Assembly (NCBI GenBank): GCA_021734865.1
Contig: JAIPIC010000014.1
Span: forward strand, 1-38,270
DNA: 38,270 nucleotides
Direction of reading: 5' to 3'
Source: Candidatus Woesearchaeota archaeon
GTDB lineage: Archaea > Nanobdellota > Nanobdellia > Woesearchaeales > JAIPIC01
Shown here: positions 17,510 to 25,580 of the stretch, piece by piece
Position numbering within the stretch: position 1 is the first letter of the stretch
How the letters are laid out: each line of letters begins with the position of its first letter
The notes under the pieces: model-generated
The model's input: the letters and a program-made list of their open reading frames with translations, nothing else
Database searches by the model: none
What the model was told of the DNA's origin: nothing
Translations under genes and position numbers: made by a program

Positions 17510-18212
17510 AGCACAGGAAAGACAAACTGCCTACGTGGTCAGTATAAGTGAGATTTCGAGTGGAGATTTTGTAAAAGGAGAAGGTTGGAATCCAAACTTT
17601 GTAGTCTGCGGCAACTTGAAAATTTCAAGAGTCAATCTCATGGGAGTTGTCATATCAGTAGACAACGGTGAAGATTCAACAAATGGACCAATGTCTTTGA
17701 TGCTTGACGATGGCACTGGTTCTATTGAGATCAGATCATTTGAACCAAGCGTAATGTTCAAAAGGGTTAATATTGGTGATCTTGCAAATATCATCGGCAG
17801 GATTAGGCAATTTGATAACAATATATTCATTTTTCCTGAAATCATATCAAAAATAGATAATACTAAGTGGCTGGATTATCGAAAGAAACAGATGGAAGTT
17901 CTTTATGACAAACCAATTGTTGCTGAAAAACCTGAGCAATTTGATGAGCCCATGGTTGAAGACAAATCTAAGTCAGTCACGCCTTCGATTCCACAAAAGC
18001 CATCTGTCATTAACGAGGAAGTCATCGAGGATGTTACTGATTCAAATAATATTCTTGACACCATACGCAAGCTTGACGAGGGTAATGGTGCAGATATTGA
18101 AGACATCAAAAAAGCAACAGGGATGCAAGATGTCGATGCTCAAATGAATATTCTAAAAGAGCGCGGAGATATTTTTGAGGTAAGACCGGGACGTGTGAAA
18201 GTCCTAGAATAA
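17475..18212 (+). CDS. OB-fold (RPA-like) protein with C-terminal winged helix
   Basis: About 245 residues from a TTG at 17475. I chose this start because a run of seven G preceded by GA ends 6 bases upstream. The open frame reaches back to a GTG at 17421 inside mcm. Residues ~20-140 form an OB fold typical of single-stranded-DNA binding RPA-type proteins (CGNLKISRVNLMGVVISVDNG, MSLMLDDGTGSIEIRSFE, GDLANIIGRIRQFDNNIFIFPEII). An acidic, Pro-rich linker follows, then a C-terminal winged helix (ADIEDIKKATGM...ILKERGDIFEVRPGRVKVL) similar to the end of MCM. The overlap with mcm implies coupled expression. Likely acts as an RPA subunit or accessory protein at the fork. Confidence 0.82.
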   Translation: MNQEEDSSVRSEAQERQTAYVVSISEISSGDFVKGEGWNPNFVVCGNLKISRVNLMGVVISVDNGEDSTNGPMSLMLDDGTGSIEIRSFEPSVMFKRVNIGDLANIIGRIRQFDNNIFIFPEIISKIDNTKWLDYRKKQMEVLYDKPIVAEKPEQFDEPMVEDKSKSVTPSIPQKPSVINEEVIEDVTDSNNILDTIRKLDEGNGADIEDIKKATGMQDVDAQMNILKERGDIFEVRPGRVKVLE

Positions 18213-18224
18213 ACAAGGTTTGTT

Positions 18225-19076
18225 TCAAAAGAATATTGGCGTAACATAGACTTCTAGTATTGCAGACACCATTATAATAGTCACAGATATTAGAAATAGA
18301 TACGCACTATCTGCCAAGATTTTCCCAAATAGTCCAGTCTTATAATGACGATTGATTATGGCAGTTGAGAGTATACCTCCCGCCAATCCACCGACAAAAT
18401 ATCCAGCTATCTCCGGTAGTCCATGAATCGCATATCTTGAAAAGCCATAAGCCATGGCCACGACGTATGCTATAAATTTGTCTGTGCCAACCTTTTCAGC
18501 TACACTAACAACGCTTTGTTTGAGTATGTTTCCAATTGCGGTTCCTATCACTGATGCATTCCAAGTAATAATGAATATTGCCCCCACACCATACACAAAA
18601 GAAAAAACCATACAATACAATAGGACTCTTGAATTGTTTGAAAATATCATTACAACATTCTGAAGTTTTTCAATCACCTGTCCTGTTGCCGGGCTATTGA
18701 CTGTATCGATAGTCTGGATCTGCATCTCAAAAAAATGTGAGGCCATTTTATCAGGAAGGAAAAAATACCATAATGCGCATGAGACCGTTATGCCCATGAA
18801 TAAAAACATAAGGAATCGCAATGCTTTGGAGTGCTCCACAAGCAGGTGGGATTCATCTTTTATCTTAACATCTTTGTCCTCCTCTCGTCTTAGCGTAATA
18901 TACATGAATGGCGCACATGCCAGCACTGTAAAGAAAACAAGGCCCATGCTTACAGCAGAAGCAAAGATCATATAGCTCACGATTATTGCCAGCGAACTTA
19001 CTCCAGCACCAAACAAAAACATATAAGCCGGGTGCCGCTCGGCACTGGACGGGTTAAAGATCGATTCAAGAACCAT
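18225..19076 (-). CDS. SpoIIM (DUF95) family membrane protein
   Basis: 283 residues from the ATG at 19076 (MVLESIFNPSSAERHP); a TTG two codons earlier is less likely. The protein has about six hydrophobic segments. The family signature is seen in NASVIGTAIGNILKQ, in GFSRYAIHGLPEIAGYFVGGLAGGILSTAI, and in the N-terminal ESIFNPSSAERHPAYMFLFG. Archaeal SpoIIM homologues have no defined role; the bacterial one helps membrane remodelling and peptidoglycan hydrolysis during engulfment. A TATA box at 19098-19108 lies ~27 bases before the ATG, suggesting a leaderless mRNA. Its 3' end converges on the OB-fold gene with a 12-base gap. Confidence 0.85.
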   Translation of the reverse strand: MVLESIFNPSSAERHPAYMFLFGAGVSSLAIIVSYMIFASAVSMGLVFFTVLACAPFMYITLRREEDKDVKIKDESHLLVEHSKALRFLMFLFMGITVSCALWYFFLPDKMASHFFEMQIQTIDTVNSPATGQVIEKLQNVVMIFSNNSRVLLYCMVFSFVYGVGAIFIITWNASVIGTAIGNILKQSVVSVAEKVGTDKFIAYVVAMAYGFSRYAIHGLPEIAGYFVGGLAGGILSTAIINRHYKTGLFGKILADSAYLFLISVTIIMVSAILEVYVTPIFF

Positions 19077-19097
19077 GGTCAAAAAGTTGTTGGGTCA

Positions 19098-19108
19098 GTA
19101 TAAATAAT
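19098..19108 (-). promoter_or_regulatory. TATA box of the SpoIIM-family gene
   Basis: ATTATTTATAC on the minus strand is centred ~27 bases before the ATG at 19076. There is no ribosome binding site, fitting leaderless initiation. Confidence 0.55.
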
Positions 19109-19208
19109 TTACTGAAAAATACTATTCTCACTTAGCCCCGACAAATTACACCATCATGTGAATTTCTGGACCAGTGGTCTTTGGATATCCGTGAATACAT
19201 AAGACGCT

Positions 19209-19535
19209 TCATTCATTGGTAATATTATTCTTTCTTTGTTCATTGAGTTGATCAACAAATTTCATAGAATCCTCAAGATTATAAGACTCTATAATATAGA
19301 CTGTTTCATCCTCAAAAACAACCATTTTGCAGGTCTTCATAAATCCTATGCCTTTGCATCCTTCATAATCTGATATCTCGTAATTCTGCCTGTCATGATT
19401 GCCTATCATCACCCTTCCTAAATTAATTTGCTCGCTATTTCCTGTTAGCGATTCCTTTTCAATTATGTTACTTTTACATCCGGCCAATTGGAGGATTAAC
19501 AAGATAAAGATTGTGATTACCATATTTTTTATCAT
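19209..19535 (-). CDS. Small predicted lipoprotein
   Basis: 108 residues. A basic start and hydrophobic stretch (MIKNMVITIFILLILQ) end in the lipobox LAGC, so it should be lipid-anchored at Cys20 on the outside of the membrane. The remaining ~88 residues contain an internal Cys pair (EGCKGIGFMKTCKMVVF), probably a disulphide. No known family recognised. The start is supported by the strong ribosome binding site AAGGTGATC ending 5 bases before the ATG. It lies upstream of an inverted repeat that may control it. Function unknown. Confidence 0.75.
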   Translation of the reverse strand: MIKNMVITIFILLILQLAGCKSNIIEKESLTGNSEQINLGRVMIGNHDRQNYEISDYEGCKGIGFMKTCKMVVFEDETVYIIESYNLEDSMKFVDQLNEQRKNNITNE

Positions 19536-19566
19536 CTGAGATCACCTTATACTACTGAGTCAAAAA

Positions 19567-19590
19567 CTGATCATTAAAATATGTGATCAG
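19567..19590. promoter_or_regulatory. Inverted repeat around the lipoprotein promoter
   Basis: Perfect arms CTGATCA (19567-19573) and TGATCAG (19584-19590) flank a 10-base AT-rich spacer that reads as a TATA-like box on the minus strand (CATATTTTAA). It sits ~32-55 bases before the lipoprotein start. An operator for a dimeric regulator is the simplest reading. Confidence 0.45.
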
Positions 19591-19681
19591 GGTTATATCG
19601 CATGCTAATACAACAGATTTGTGGCACTGCATTTTGTCTTATTGTCAACATTTTTGGTCAGTTGTAATCTTGAATTCTACG

Positions 19682-21688
19682 TCACCAAAGGCTACAAGTG
19701 CAAGGCCCGGTTTGAATATCACACTGCGAAAGTAAAAACCCAATAAAGGGGTTTTGGCAACTAATCCAACCGCATCCAGCACAATCAGTATCAGGATCAC
19801 AACACATTATTTGCTTCAATTTAGCCGTCATAAATTCTGTGCAGTGATCATAAAGTCCGTCATCCTCACAGCCTGGGTATACTTCATGATTATAAGTCAC
19901 TCTTGCGTCAAAGCTACAGGTAGTATATTCATAACTGTCTGTGCAGTATGGGGTAAAATCACAGTCCTCTGCCAGCTCTTCTTGATTTCCGCAAGAATCA
20001 TACCAGTAAACCTTTGGATAATGCCCCGGCTCGTTAACACATCTTTTTTCATATTGATCAGTGCAACAGTTACCATTGCCATCACAGACATTACCTCCGC
20101 CACAGGATGCCCCGGCATCTGAGTTGATTATGGTTCCTGATGTTGACTCTGAACAGTCAGATATTTCTTTACAAAGGCCGGCTGTTAAGGTTGTTGATGA
20201 AGATGGGCTGTCGCAGACAACATCAGGACAACCACCCGATCCGTCACAATATTTGGTCTTATCGCTGTAGTCGTAAAGTGTGCAATAGCTTGTAGAATCA
20301 GATCCCTGGATGCCAGTTATCGCATAATAATCCGGACCGCAGGTCTGTGTGCCGCAAGAGTAAGTATCATCATAGTTTCCGATAGACCCTGGTGTCTGAC
20401 CCGAGCAGCCAGTTATATACTTGCATGTATCTGCAGTCTTGACATCAGTTGTTACTGGGGTCCCACAATCCAATGCCGCACATGCCCCGTTATTGTCACA
20501 TTTTTGGGTCGTATCATTATAATCATCAAATGTGCAGTAACTGGTCGTGGTTGCTGACTGTGTTCCGGTAATATAATACTCATCAAGGTAATCACAATCC
20601 TGTTCTGCACTGCAACTATAGGTAATCCCATAATTAGAGCATGTTCCACGCGTCGTTCCTGTGCAGTCACCAGGAGCGATATATTGGCATATGCCACAGT
20701 CATATTCATATACATTACTCTGGCTGTCACAGTCTGCAGTGTTAGCATCTTTACAATCCCTTATACCTTCACATCTATTGATGCCGGTAAAATCAGCTTT
20801 TGAATAACAGGTCTGGGTAGACTGGCTGCCGGCTGTACCGTTGTTTACATACCAGCCGGAACAGTCTATTGTACCACAATCAGTATCATCAGCAGGGTAA
20901 AAGACCTCACCAGATCCATCACATCTTGCACACGTTCCGCTCTTCGTATTGTATGGCCAGAAAGAACAGCTATCAAGAGAATTATCCGTACAATCACCAT
21001 CCAATATATATTTGCATTCTCCGCATTGATATTGAATCTGATCAATCGGCTGGCTGTCGCAATGAGCGGCGTTTGGGTCTTTGCAATCATTAATGCCGTC
21101 ACAGCGACTGGTAGTCCGATTAAGTCGATTATAACAGTATTCAACATCTGCAGGATACGCACCCTCAGTGCCAGTTGAAGTGTATCTTAGAGAACAGTCG
21201 ATTATACCACATGCTGAGTCATCCACTCCCGGACAAGAACCTACGCTTCCGGTATCTGTTGGAACTCCGGAGTAACCATAACTACCGCAGCAGGTATATG
21301 ATAATATTGTATTATGGACTGAATCAAGCTTTGCTCGAGGTTCGGTCAGATGGAGGCGATTGATCATACCCATGCTCGCAGGAGCAGAACCCCATGATGG
21401 GGCAGAAATACCAATAGAAGCATAGATCGGATTTATTGCAAGCCTTGGTTGCGTAAAGTGTGTTATGCTAATTGGTGTGAAATCTCCCAAGGGATCGTCT
21501 GTGAAGGTGTAACCACCCATCCCAATGTCTCCTCTGACATAATTGATATTGCTTCTCAGTTCAGAGATGTGGACTTTCTGTATAGGTGTGTATTCAGTCA
21601 CGCTGGAGTCTGTCCATGTAAACTCAGCAAAAGCTACAGATGAAGCAATTAGTATGCTAAATGTTGCCAATAACGATAATCTGTTCAT
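19682..21688 (-). CDS. Secreted Cys-rich repeat protein
   Basis: 668 residues with a clean signal peptide (MNRLSLLATFSILIASSVAFA, cut before EFTW). The N-terminal ~110 residues hold degenerate repeats of an H-x-[ST]-E-x-R motif (KVHISELRSNIN, THFTQPRLAIN, HLTEPRAKLD), each followed by Gly/Pro-rich sequence. The rest is built of Cys-rich modules: two with CDGINDCKD.NAAHCDSQ / CEGIRDCKDANTADCDSQ, and two with CDYLDEYYITGTQS / CGPDYYAITGIQGS. More than 60 Cys imply heavy disulphide cross-linking outside the cell. No enzyme motif seen. A TATA box at ~21711-21720 is ~27 bases before the ATG, so the mRNA is probably leaderless. Confidence 0.82.
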   Translation of the reverse strand: MNRLSLLATFSILIASSVAFAEFTWTDSSVTEYTPIQKVHISELRSNINYVRGDIGMGGYTFTDDPLGDFTPISITHFTQPRLAINPIYASIGISAPSWGSAPASMGMINRLHLTEPRAKLDSVHNTILSYTCCGSYGYSGVPTDTGSVGSCPGVDDSACGIIDCSLRYTSTGTEGAYPADVEYCYNRLNRTTSRCDGINDCKDPNAAHCDSQPIDQIQYQCGECKYILDGDCTDNSLDSCSFWPYNTKSGTCARCDGSGEVFYPADDTDCGTIDCSGWYVNNGTAGSQSTQTCYSKADFTGINRCEGIRDCKDANTADCDSQSNVYEYDCGICQYIAPGDCTGTTRGTCSNYGITYSCSAEQDCDYLDEYYITGTQSATTTSYCTFDDYNDTTQKCDNNGACAALDCGTPVTTDVKTADTCKYITGCSGQTPGSIGNYDDTYSCGTQTCGPDYYAITGIQGSDSTSYCTLYDYSDKTKYCDGSGGCPDVVCDSPSSSTTLTAGLCKEISDCSESTSGTIINSDAGASCGGGNVCDGNGNCCTDQYEKRCVNEPGHYPKVYWYDSCGNQEELAEDCDFTPYCTDSYEYTTCSFDARVTYNHEVYPGCEDDGLYDHCTEFMTAKLKQIMCCDPDTDCAGCGWISCQNPFIGFLLSQCDIQTGPCTCSLW

Positions 21689-21710
21689 TTTTTGGTATTA
21701 ATTTCCGGGC

Positions 21711-21720
21711 ATTATATTGT
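21711..21720 (-). promoter_or_regulatory. TATA box of the Cys-rich repeat protein
   Basis: ACAATATAAT on the minus strand lies ~27 bases before the ATG at 21688, with no ribosome binding site in between. Confidence 0.5.
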
Positions 21721-21750
21721 ATGGATCATAATTTTAAGTACAATCATAAT

Positions 21751-22644
21751 TCAAGTATATCTTGTGTCAAGCCTCATCCAGCTATTTCCATTGCAGCCAT
21801 AAAAATGATCGTCGCCTGAATCATAATAGATCGTGCCTGAACTTGCTGGAACGCAGCTTGGTGCAGTTGTTGGCTTGATCCGGATTGCGCCATTAACTGT
21901 CAGTTTTACATCAGCATTTGTAGTGCCAATACCAATGTTACCGGTCGATGAATCAATAGTCATCCCGTCTAATGTCTGGCATGAGGCCAAAGATGGCTGA
22001 CATGAACCTTCCCGTAATAGATAAAAATCATCTGAACTGCTCCAGGCAGGATTGTTTCCCATAGACCAGCGTTTTGTTCCAGATTCAAGGAATGAGATAG
22101 ATGCTGGCTGTCCTGAACTATCTGTGTCGATATATACCTGGTCTCCGCTTCCGATGACATGCAGTGCTGGGTCTGTAAGGGTTGAATCACCACCTATTCG
22201 CACAGTGTTGCCCACAAGCTGCAGGAGATTGCTGCTTGCAGTTGGATAGATCTTTAATACGTTCCACTTCGGGCTTGAATCCGAGCCCACACTGAGTGCA
22301 AGGAAGTGATCATCCTTATTCAATCCCAATCTGCCGAAGTCTACTCCTTTCCTTAGTTCAAGATCAACATGGTTGTCTGCTGTGGTCTGCAATGTCAACT
22401 GGCCATTAAAATTACTATTGACATAGCAGGAATTAGCATCTCCGCAGTACATGCCTTCGCATTGGTCGATAATACTGTCTGCATCGCTGTCTACACTTAC
22501 CGATCCTGTGTCATCTGTAGTGACCTGCTGTAACGGGTGGAATTCAACATTTGGATTAAAAGGTACTGAATAAGATAAATTAGCTAAGAATATGCACATC
22601 ATTAATGCTAATATTGTTCTTTTCATTTCCATCATCTTTTTCAT
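21751..22644 (-). CDS. Secreted fibre-like protein with C-terminal GIGT..A.LTVNGAI motif
   Basis: 297 residues; several ATGs crowd the start, and 22626 (MKRTILALMMCIF) gives the most typical signal peptide, cut near SYS. The mature N-terminus has an HPLQQV motif and an Asp-rich segment (DSDADSIID). The middle is beta-rich. The C-terminal part has GNIGIGTTNADVKLTVNGAI and APSC...SGTIYYDSGDDHFYGCNGNSWMRLD. These resemble fibre or head regions of tail-fibre-like surface proteins, where such motifs are common. It is a paralogue of the interrupted gene just upstream. Cell-surface role inferred; partner unknown. Confidence 0.78.
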   Translation of the reverse strand: MKKMMEMKRTILALMMCIFLANLSYSVPFNPNVEFHPLQQVTTDDTGSVSVDSDADSIIDQCEGMYCGDANSCYVNSNFNGQLTLQTTADNHVDLELRKGVDFGRLGLNKDDHFLALSVGSDSSPKWNVLKIYPTASSNLLQLVGNTVRIGGDSTLTDPALHVIGSGDQVYIDTDSSGQPASISFLESGTKRWSMGNNPAWSSSDDFYLLREGSCQPSLASCQTLDGMTIDSSTGNIGIGTTNADVKLTVNGAIRIKPTTAPSCVPASSGTIYYDSGDDHFYGCNGNSWMRLDTRYT

Positions 22645-22661
22645 TTTTACAATTATATGAT

Positions 22662-23438
22662 TTATGAATATGTATTATCTAATCTGACCCATCCAGAGTT
22701 GACAGTGCAGCCAAGGAGGTGACCTCCTGAATAATAGAGTGTACCTGCATTTTCTGCTGTACATGATGGAGCTGATGTACTCAATAGTCTAATGTTGCCA
22801 TCAACGCCAAGCTTGCTAAGAGGATTGTCAGTTCCGATGCCAGCATTATTGTCAAGATATAATTCATTGCCTGACTTGGCAAAAGACAGAGAATTATCTG
22901 AATGATCATTACCAATATCCCATTTCTTTACTCCAGATTCAAAAAAGGAAACTGATGAGACTGAAGTGCCATCGAGATACAATTGGTTGTCACTACCTTT
23001 GACATATGCAACAGGTGACCCCGAAGATGACTGGCCTCAAATGCCGACAGTGTCGGATTCAAGGTTCAACAGGGAACTGAGACTGTCAGAAGACACAGAT
23101 AAAGGATAAACTGAATCAATACCAAAATATATTTTAGAATCAAGACGAAATATGCCTGAGTGGACAGTGTTGTAAAGGGAAAACGCCGGATAAAGGCTGC
23201 TGTTGACAGAAATCATTCCATCAAAATCATTGACTGCTAGGCAATCTGAACATTCGAGGCTTTCTGCGTTATCTATCAATTTGTCATCATCATAATCGAT
23301 TGATACAACCTCACTGGCAGATTTGACCGCCTGCTGGACCGGATGCCAGGAAATGGAAGAAGCATAAGGGGCGGAATAGACAGTGAAGCACATTATAAGA
23401 AGCATAATAATGTATATGAATAACCAGTATATGTTCAT
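22662..23438 (-). pseudogene. Paralogue of the fibre-like protein, interrupted by an in-frame TGA
   Basis: The reading frame runs from the ATG at 23438 (signal peptide MNIYWLFIYIIMLLIMCFTVYSA) to the stop at 22662, apart from one TGA at 23037-23039. Both halves are in the same frame. Aligned without gaps to the neighbouring paralogue, LLNLESDTVGI(stop)GQSSSG matches LLQLVGNTVRIGGDSTLT, so the stop replaces a Gly; GGA to TGA is one change. The downstream half keeps GIGTDNPLSKLGVDGNI and APSCTAENAGTLYYSGG. This is a recent nonsense mutation, a sequencing error or read-through. TGA is used as a normal stop elsewhere here (mcm, tldD). If not read through, a 133-residue truncated secreted protein is made. 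Confidence 0.8.
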
Positions 23439-23460
23439 AAGTAGAAATAAAATAAAAAGG

Positions 23461-23472
23461 GGTTATATACTT
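23461..23472 (-). promoter_or_regulatory. TATA box of the interrupted secreted gene
   Basis: AAGTATATAACC on the minus strand is centred ~29 bases before the ATG at 23438, so the promoter of the interrupted gene looks intact. Confidence 0.5.
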
Positions 23473-23564
23473 TTCGATTCACGAACAGGGAAATATGACT
23501 TTATGACGTCAAGAATGCTCCCAATTTTGAATAGGATGAAGGAGTTGAAAATGCAGGCTCATGA

Positions 23565-24590
23565 TCAGAAATCAAACAGACTCTTCTGGTCAGCAGGAGC
23601 TGTCTTTAATGATTTGGTCGAGCGTTCGACCTGCGCCACTGAGAAATCATGTTCTTCGACAAGAAACTGCTTAACTCCATCGTTGTCAATATCTTTGAAT
23701 TCGAGGTTGTAATCCTCTGTTGTCTTCATATTCCTAAACGTATAGAACACCTCTTTCCAATCAAAATCAAAATAATCTGTCCAATTCAGTTCTTTGAACA
23801 GTTTTTCATAATCTTTCCCATGAGCTTTTAGAGCAGAAATGGCCTTCTTTGGTCCAATTCCCTTGATTCCACCAATATTATAATCTGTGCCTACCATAAT
23901 TGCCAGGATCACAAATTGTTCATGGTCCAATCCTATACTGTTTAGTACCTCTCCTAACTTCACAAGCTCTGGTTTAATAGTTGTATACCCTAATACTCCT
24001 GCTTTCTTTCGGCGCCCAAGGAGACTAAGGTTTCTAAGAACCCTATCACTCCCAAAAACAAGAGAATCAAAATCCTGACTAACAGTGGCATACGCGTCCC
24101 CATTTTTTACCATAAGTGCAGCTTGTGCTTCACCTTCACTTGGCGCTTGTATTACTGGACAGCCCAACAGACGGATTAGCTTTTTTGCTTCATCAACCAT
24201 CTCAGGCGTAAGCTTTGCGGTCCGACCGGCATATTTTTTCATAGATTCAATATCTTCTTGCTTAACAGCTTCTTGGTAAAGTTTATTTGCATCTGCCTTT
24301 AGGCTTGCGCGTCTTTCTCGTTCCTTTAACTTCAGTTCCGGCGGTTCACCATCAAAAACAAATGCTGGTTTAATCCCTGCATTCAGCATTTTTGTCGTAC
24401 GTAAAAACAAACCTTGAAGATGGCTTGTAATATTGCCTTTTGAATCCATAAGCGGCGCCCCATCAGACATCCGAATAGTAGTAATGAATTGGTACAGCAT
24501 ATTGAAACTGTCAACTACAACAACCCTCCCATTCAAATCTTCAAGTGCCACATCATGACCCTTGACCAAATCTCTTATTGAAACACCCAT
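23565..24590 (-). CDS. fen: Flap endonuclease 1
   Basis: 341 residues from the ATG at 24590 (MGVSIRDLV), the conserved N-terminus; a longer frame adds nine residues. FEN1 removes 5' flaps during Okazaki fragment maturation and repair. Metal-binding acidic residues are visible in VVVDSFN, VFDGEPPE, APSEGEAQAA, SQDFDSLVFG and VGTDYN. A helix-hairpin-helix follows (GGIKGIGPKKAISAL). The extreme C-terminus QKSLFDF is a PCNA-interacting (PIP) motif. The gene follows the winged-helix gene by ~31 bases on the same strand and may share its transcript. Confidence 0.97.
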   Translation of the reverse strand: MGVSIRDLVKGHDVALEDLNGRVVVVDSFNMLYQFITTIRMSDGAPLMDSKGNITSHLQGLFLRTTKMLNAGIKPAFVFDGEPPELKLKERERRASLKADANKLYQEAVKQEDIESMKKYAGRTAKLTPEMVDEAKKLIRLLGCPVIQAPSEGEAQAALMVKNGDAYATVSQDFDSLVFGSDRVLRNLSLLGRRKKAGVLGYTTIKPELVKLGEVLNSIGLDHEQFVILAIMVGTDYNIGGIKGIGPKKAISALKAHGKDYEKLFKELNWTDYFDFDWKEVFYTFRNMKTTEDYNLEFKDIDNDGVKQFLVEEHDFSVAQVERSTKSLKTAPADQKSLFDF

Positions 24591-24621
24591 TTTATTCCAA
24601 GTGATATAAAAATGCATAAAA

Positions 24622-25515
24622 TTAAAGATTTATGAAATTAACTGACCTATTCAATGATGATAGCATATCCTCTGCTTTCTTTGTCATTTTACCTGTCGTA
24701 ATGAATACAAGTGGCATTTTCTTTGATTCTGCCGTAAGTATGGCTGACGAAATGTCTCCATCATTTATTGTCTTCTTGTTCTTTGCTTTAGTGTAAAAAC
24801 CCACATTTCCAACAGCAGTTGGAACACTCAAAACAAGATCAATCTCTGAATTTTTTCTGATTATGTCAAAACTTACAATTTCTATCTTATTCTTATCGCA
24901 AAATGATTTGATATTACCATAAAAATCATCATCCACTTCCTTTTTAGCTTGCTTACTTTCTCCCTCTGCATGTATACTCGTCTGGATAAACGATTCTCCC
25001 TTTTCTATCTTAATCTCTTGCTTGCTAACCGGCTGAACGATTTTTTCTGGAGATTTCTCTTCAGTTTTCGCGCCTGGTGAAAAGAACGCCCTGACTATCT
25101 CAGTCGCTTCCTCTCTAGTCACATTATAAAATTTCCAAAAAATGTGCTTCGTACTACCTGCCTCAACTTCGATTGGTACGGCAAAGTCTGAAATCGAACG
25201 CATGGCGACTTGAAACAGAGGGGGAAGCGCAGAATCGGCAACAACTTTCCTTTCCTTTATTACATCAAAAGCCTTTTTATCTTTTTCATTTAGATGTTTT
25301 GCGTAGTTCTCAAGACGGGATTCCTGGCCTTGAACATAATATAATGGTGAACCACCAACCTTAAGTGAACTGACTTTTATCTGCTTCTGAGATGAAAGTT
25401 CAGATAAAACTGCTCCAGCCAGCAAGATGTTTGTACCTATCCCTTTTGCGATCTGTGATGGAAGGATAGGTCCGTCCCTCCGAATGATACTCATTGCTTT
25501 ATCATTAAGCGACAT
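24622..25515 (-). CDS. Winged-helix protein with restriction-endonuclease-like C-terminus
   Basis: 297 residues from the ATG at 25515 (MSLNDKAMSIIRRDG). The first ~70 residues are a winged helix (ILPSQIAKGIGTNILLAGAVLSELSSQKQIKVSSLKVGGSPLYYV). The middle is helical with a charged linker. Residues ~205-297 have the strand pattern of a PD-(D/E)XK nuclease fold: IEIVSFDIIRKNSEIDLVLSV, VGFYTKAKNKK, then MPLVFITTG. The usual D/E-x-K is replaced by T-K-A-K, so catalysis is doubtful. A TATA-like box is ~26 bases upstream (leaderless). Its place between FEN1 and EndA suggests nucleic-acid work. I recall similar proteins in DPANN genomes with no assigned function. Confidence 0.65.
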   Translation of the reverse strand: MSLNDKAMSIIRRDGPILPSQIAKGIGTNILLAGAVLSELSSQKQIKVSSLKVGGSPLYYVQGQESRLENYAKHLNEKDKKAFDVIKERKVVADSALPPLFQVAMRSISDFAVPIEVEAGSTKHIFWKFYNVTREEATEIVRAFFSPGAKTEEKSPEKIVQPVSKQEIKIEKGESFIQTSIHAEGESKQAKKEVDDDFYGNIKSFCDKNKIEIVSFDIIRKNSEIDLVLSVPTAVGNVGFYTKAKNKKTINDGDISSAILTAESKKMPLVFITTGKMTKKAEDMLSSLNRSVNFINL

Positions 25516-25535
25516 ATATGTTGACAAGCAAGTTA

Positions 25536-25546
25536 ACTATTTATTC
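25536..25546 (-). promoter_or_regulatory. TATA box of the winged-helix gene
   Basis: GAATAAATAGT on the minus strand lies ~26 bases before the ATG at 25515; there is no ribosome binding site, so leaderless initiation is expected. Confidence 0.5.
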
Positions 25547-25580
25547 TTATTGGAAAAAACGGTTAAAAGAAATTGAAAAC

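Noticed and set aside
23037-23039. Selenocysteine or reassigned TGA in the secreted paralogue
   Set aside because: The paralogue has Gly, not Cys, at this position, and TGA ends other genes here (mcm, tldD, tldE). A nonsense mutation is simpler.
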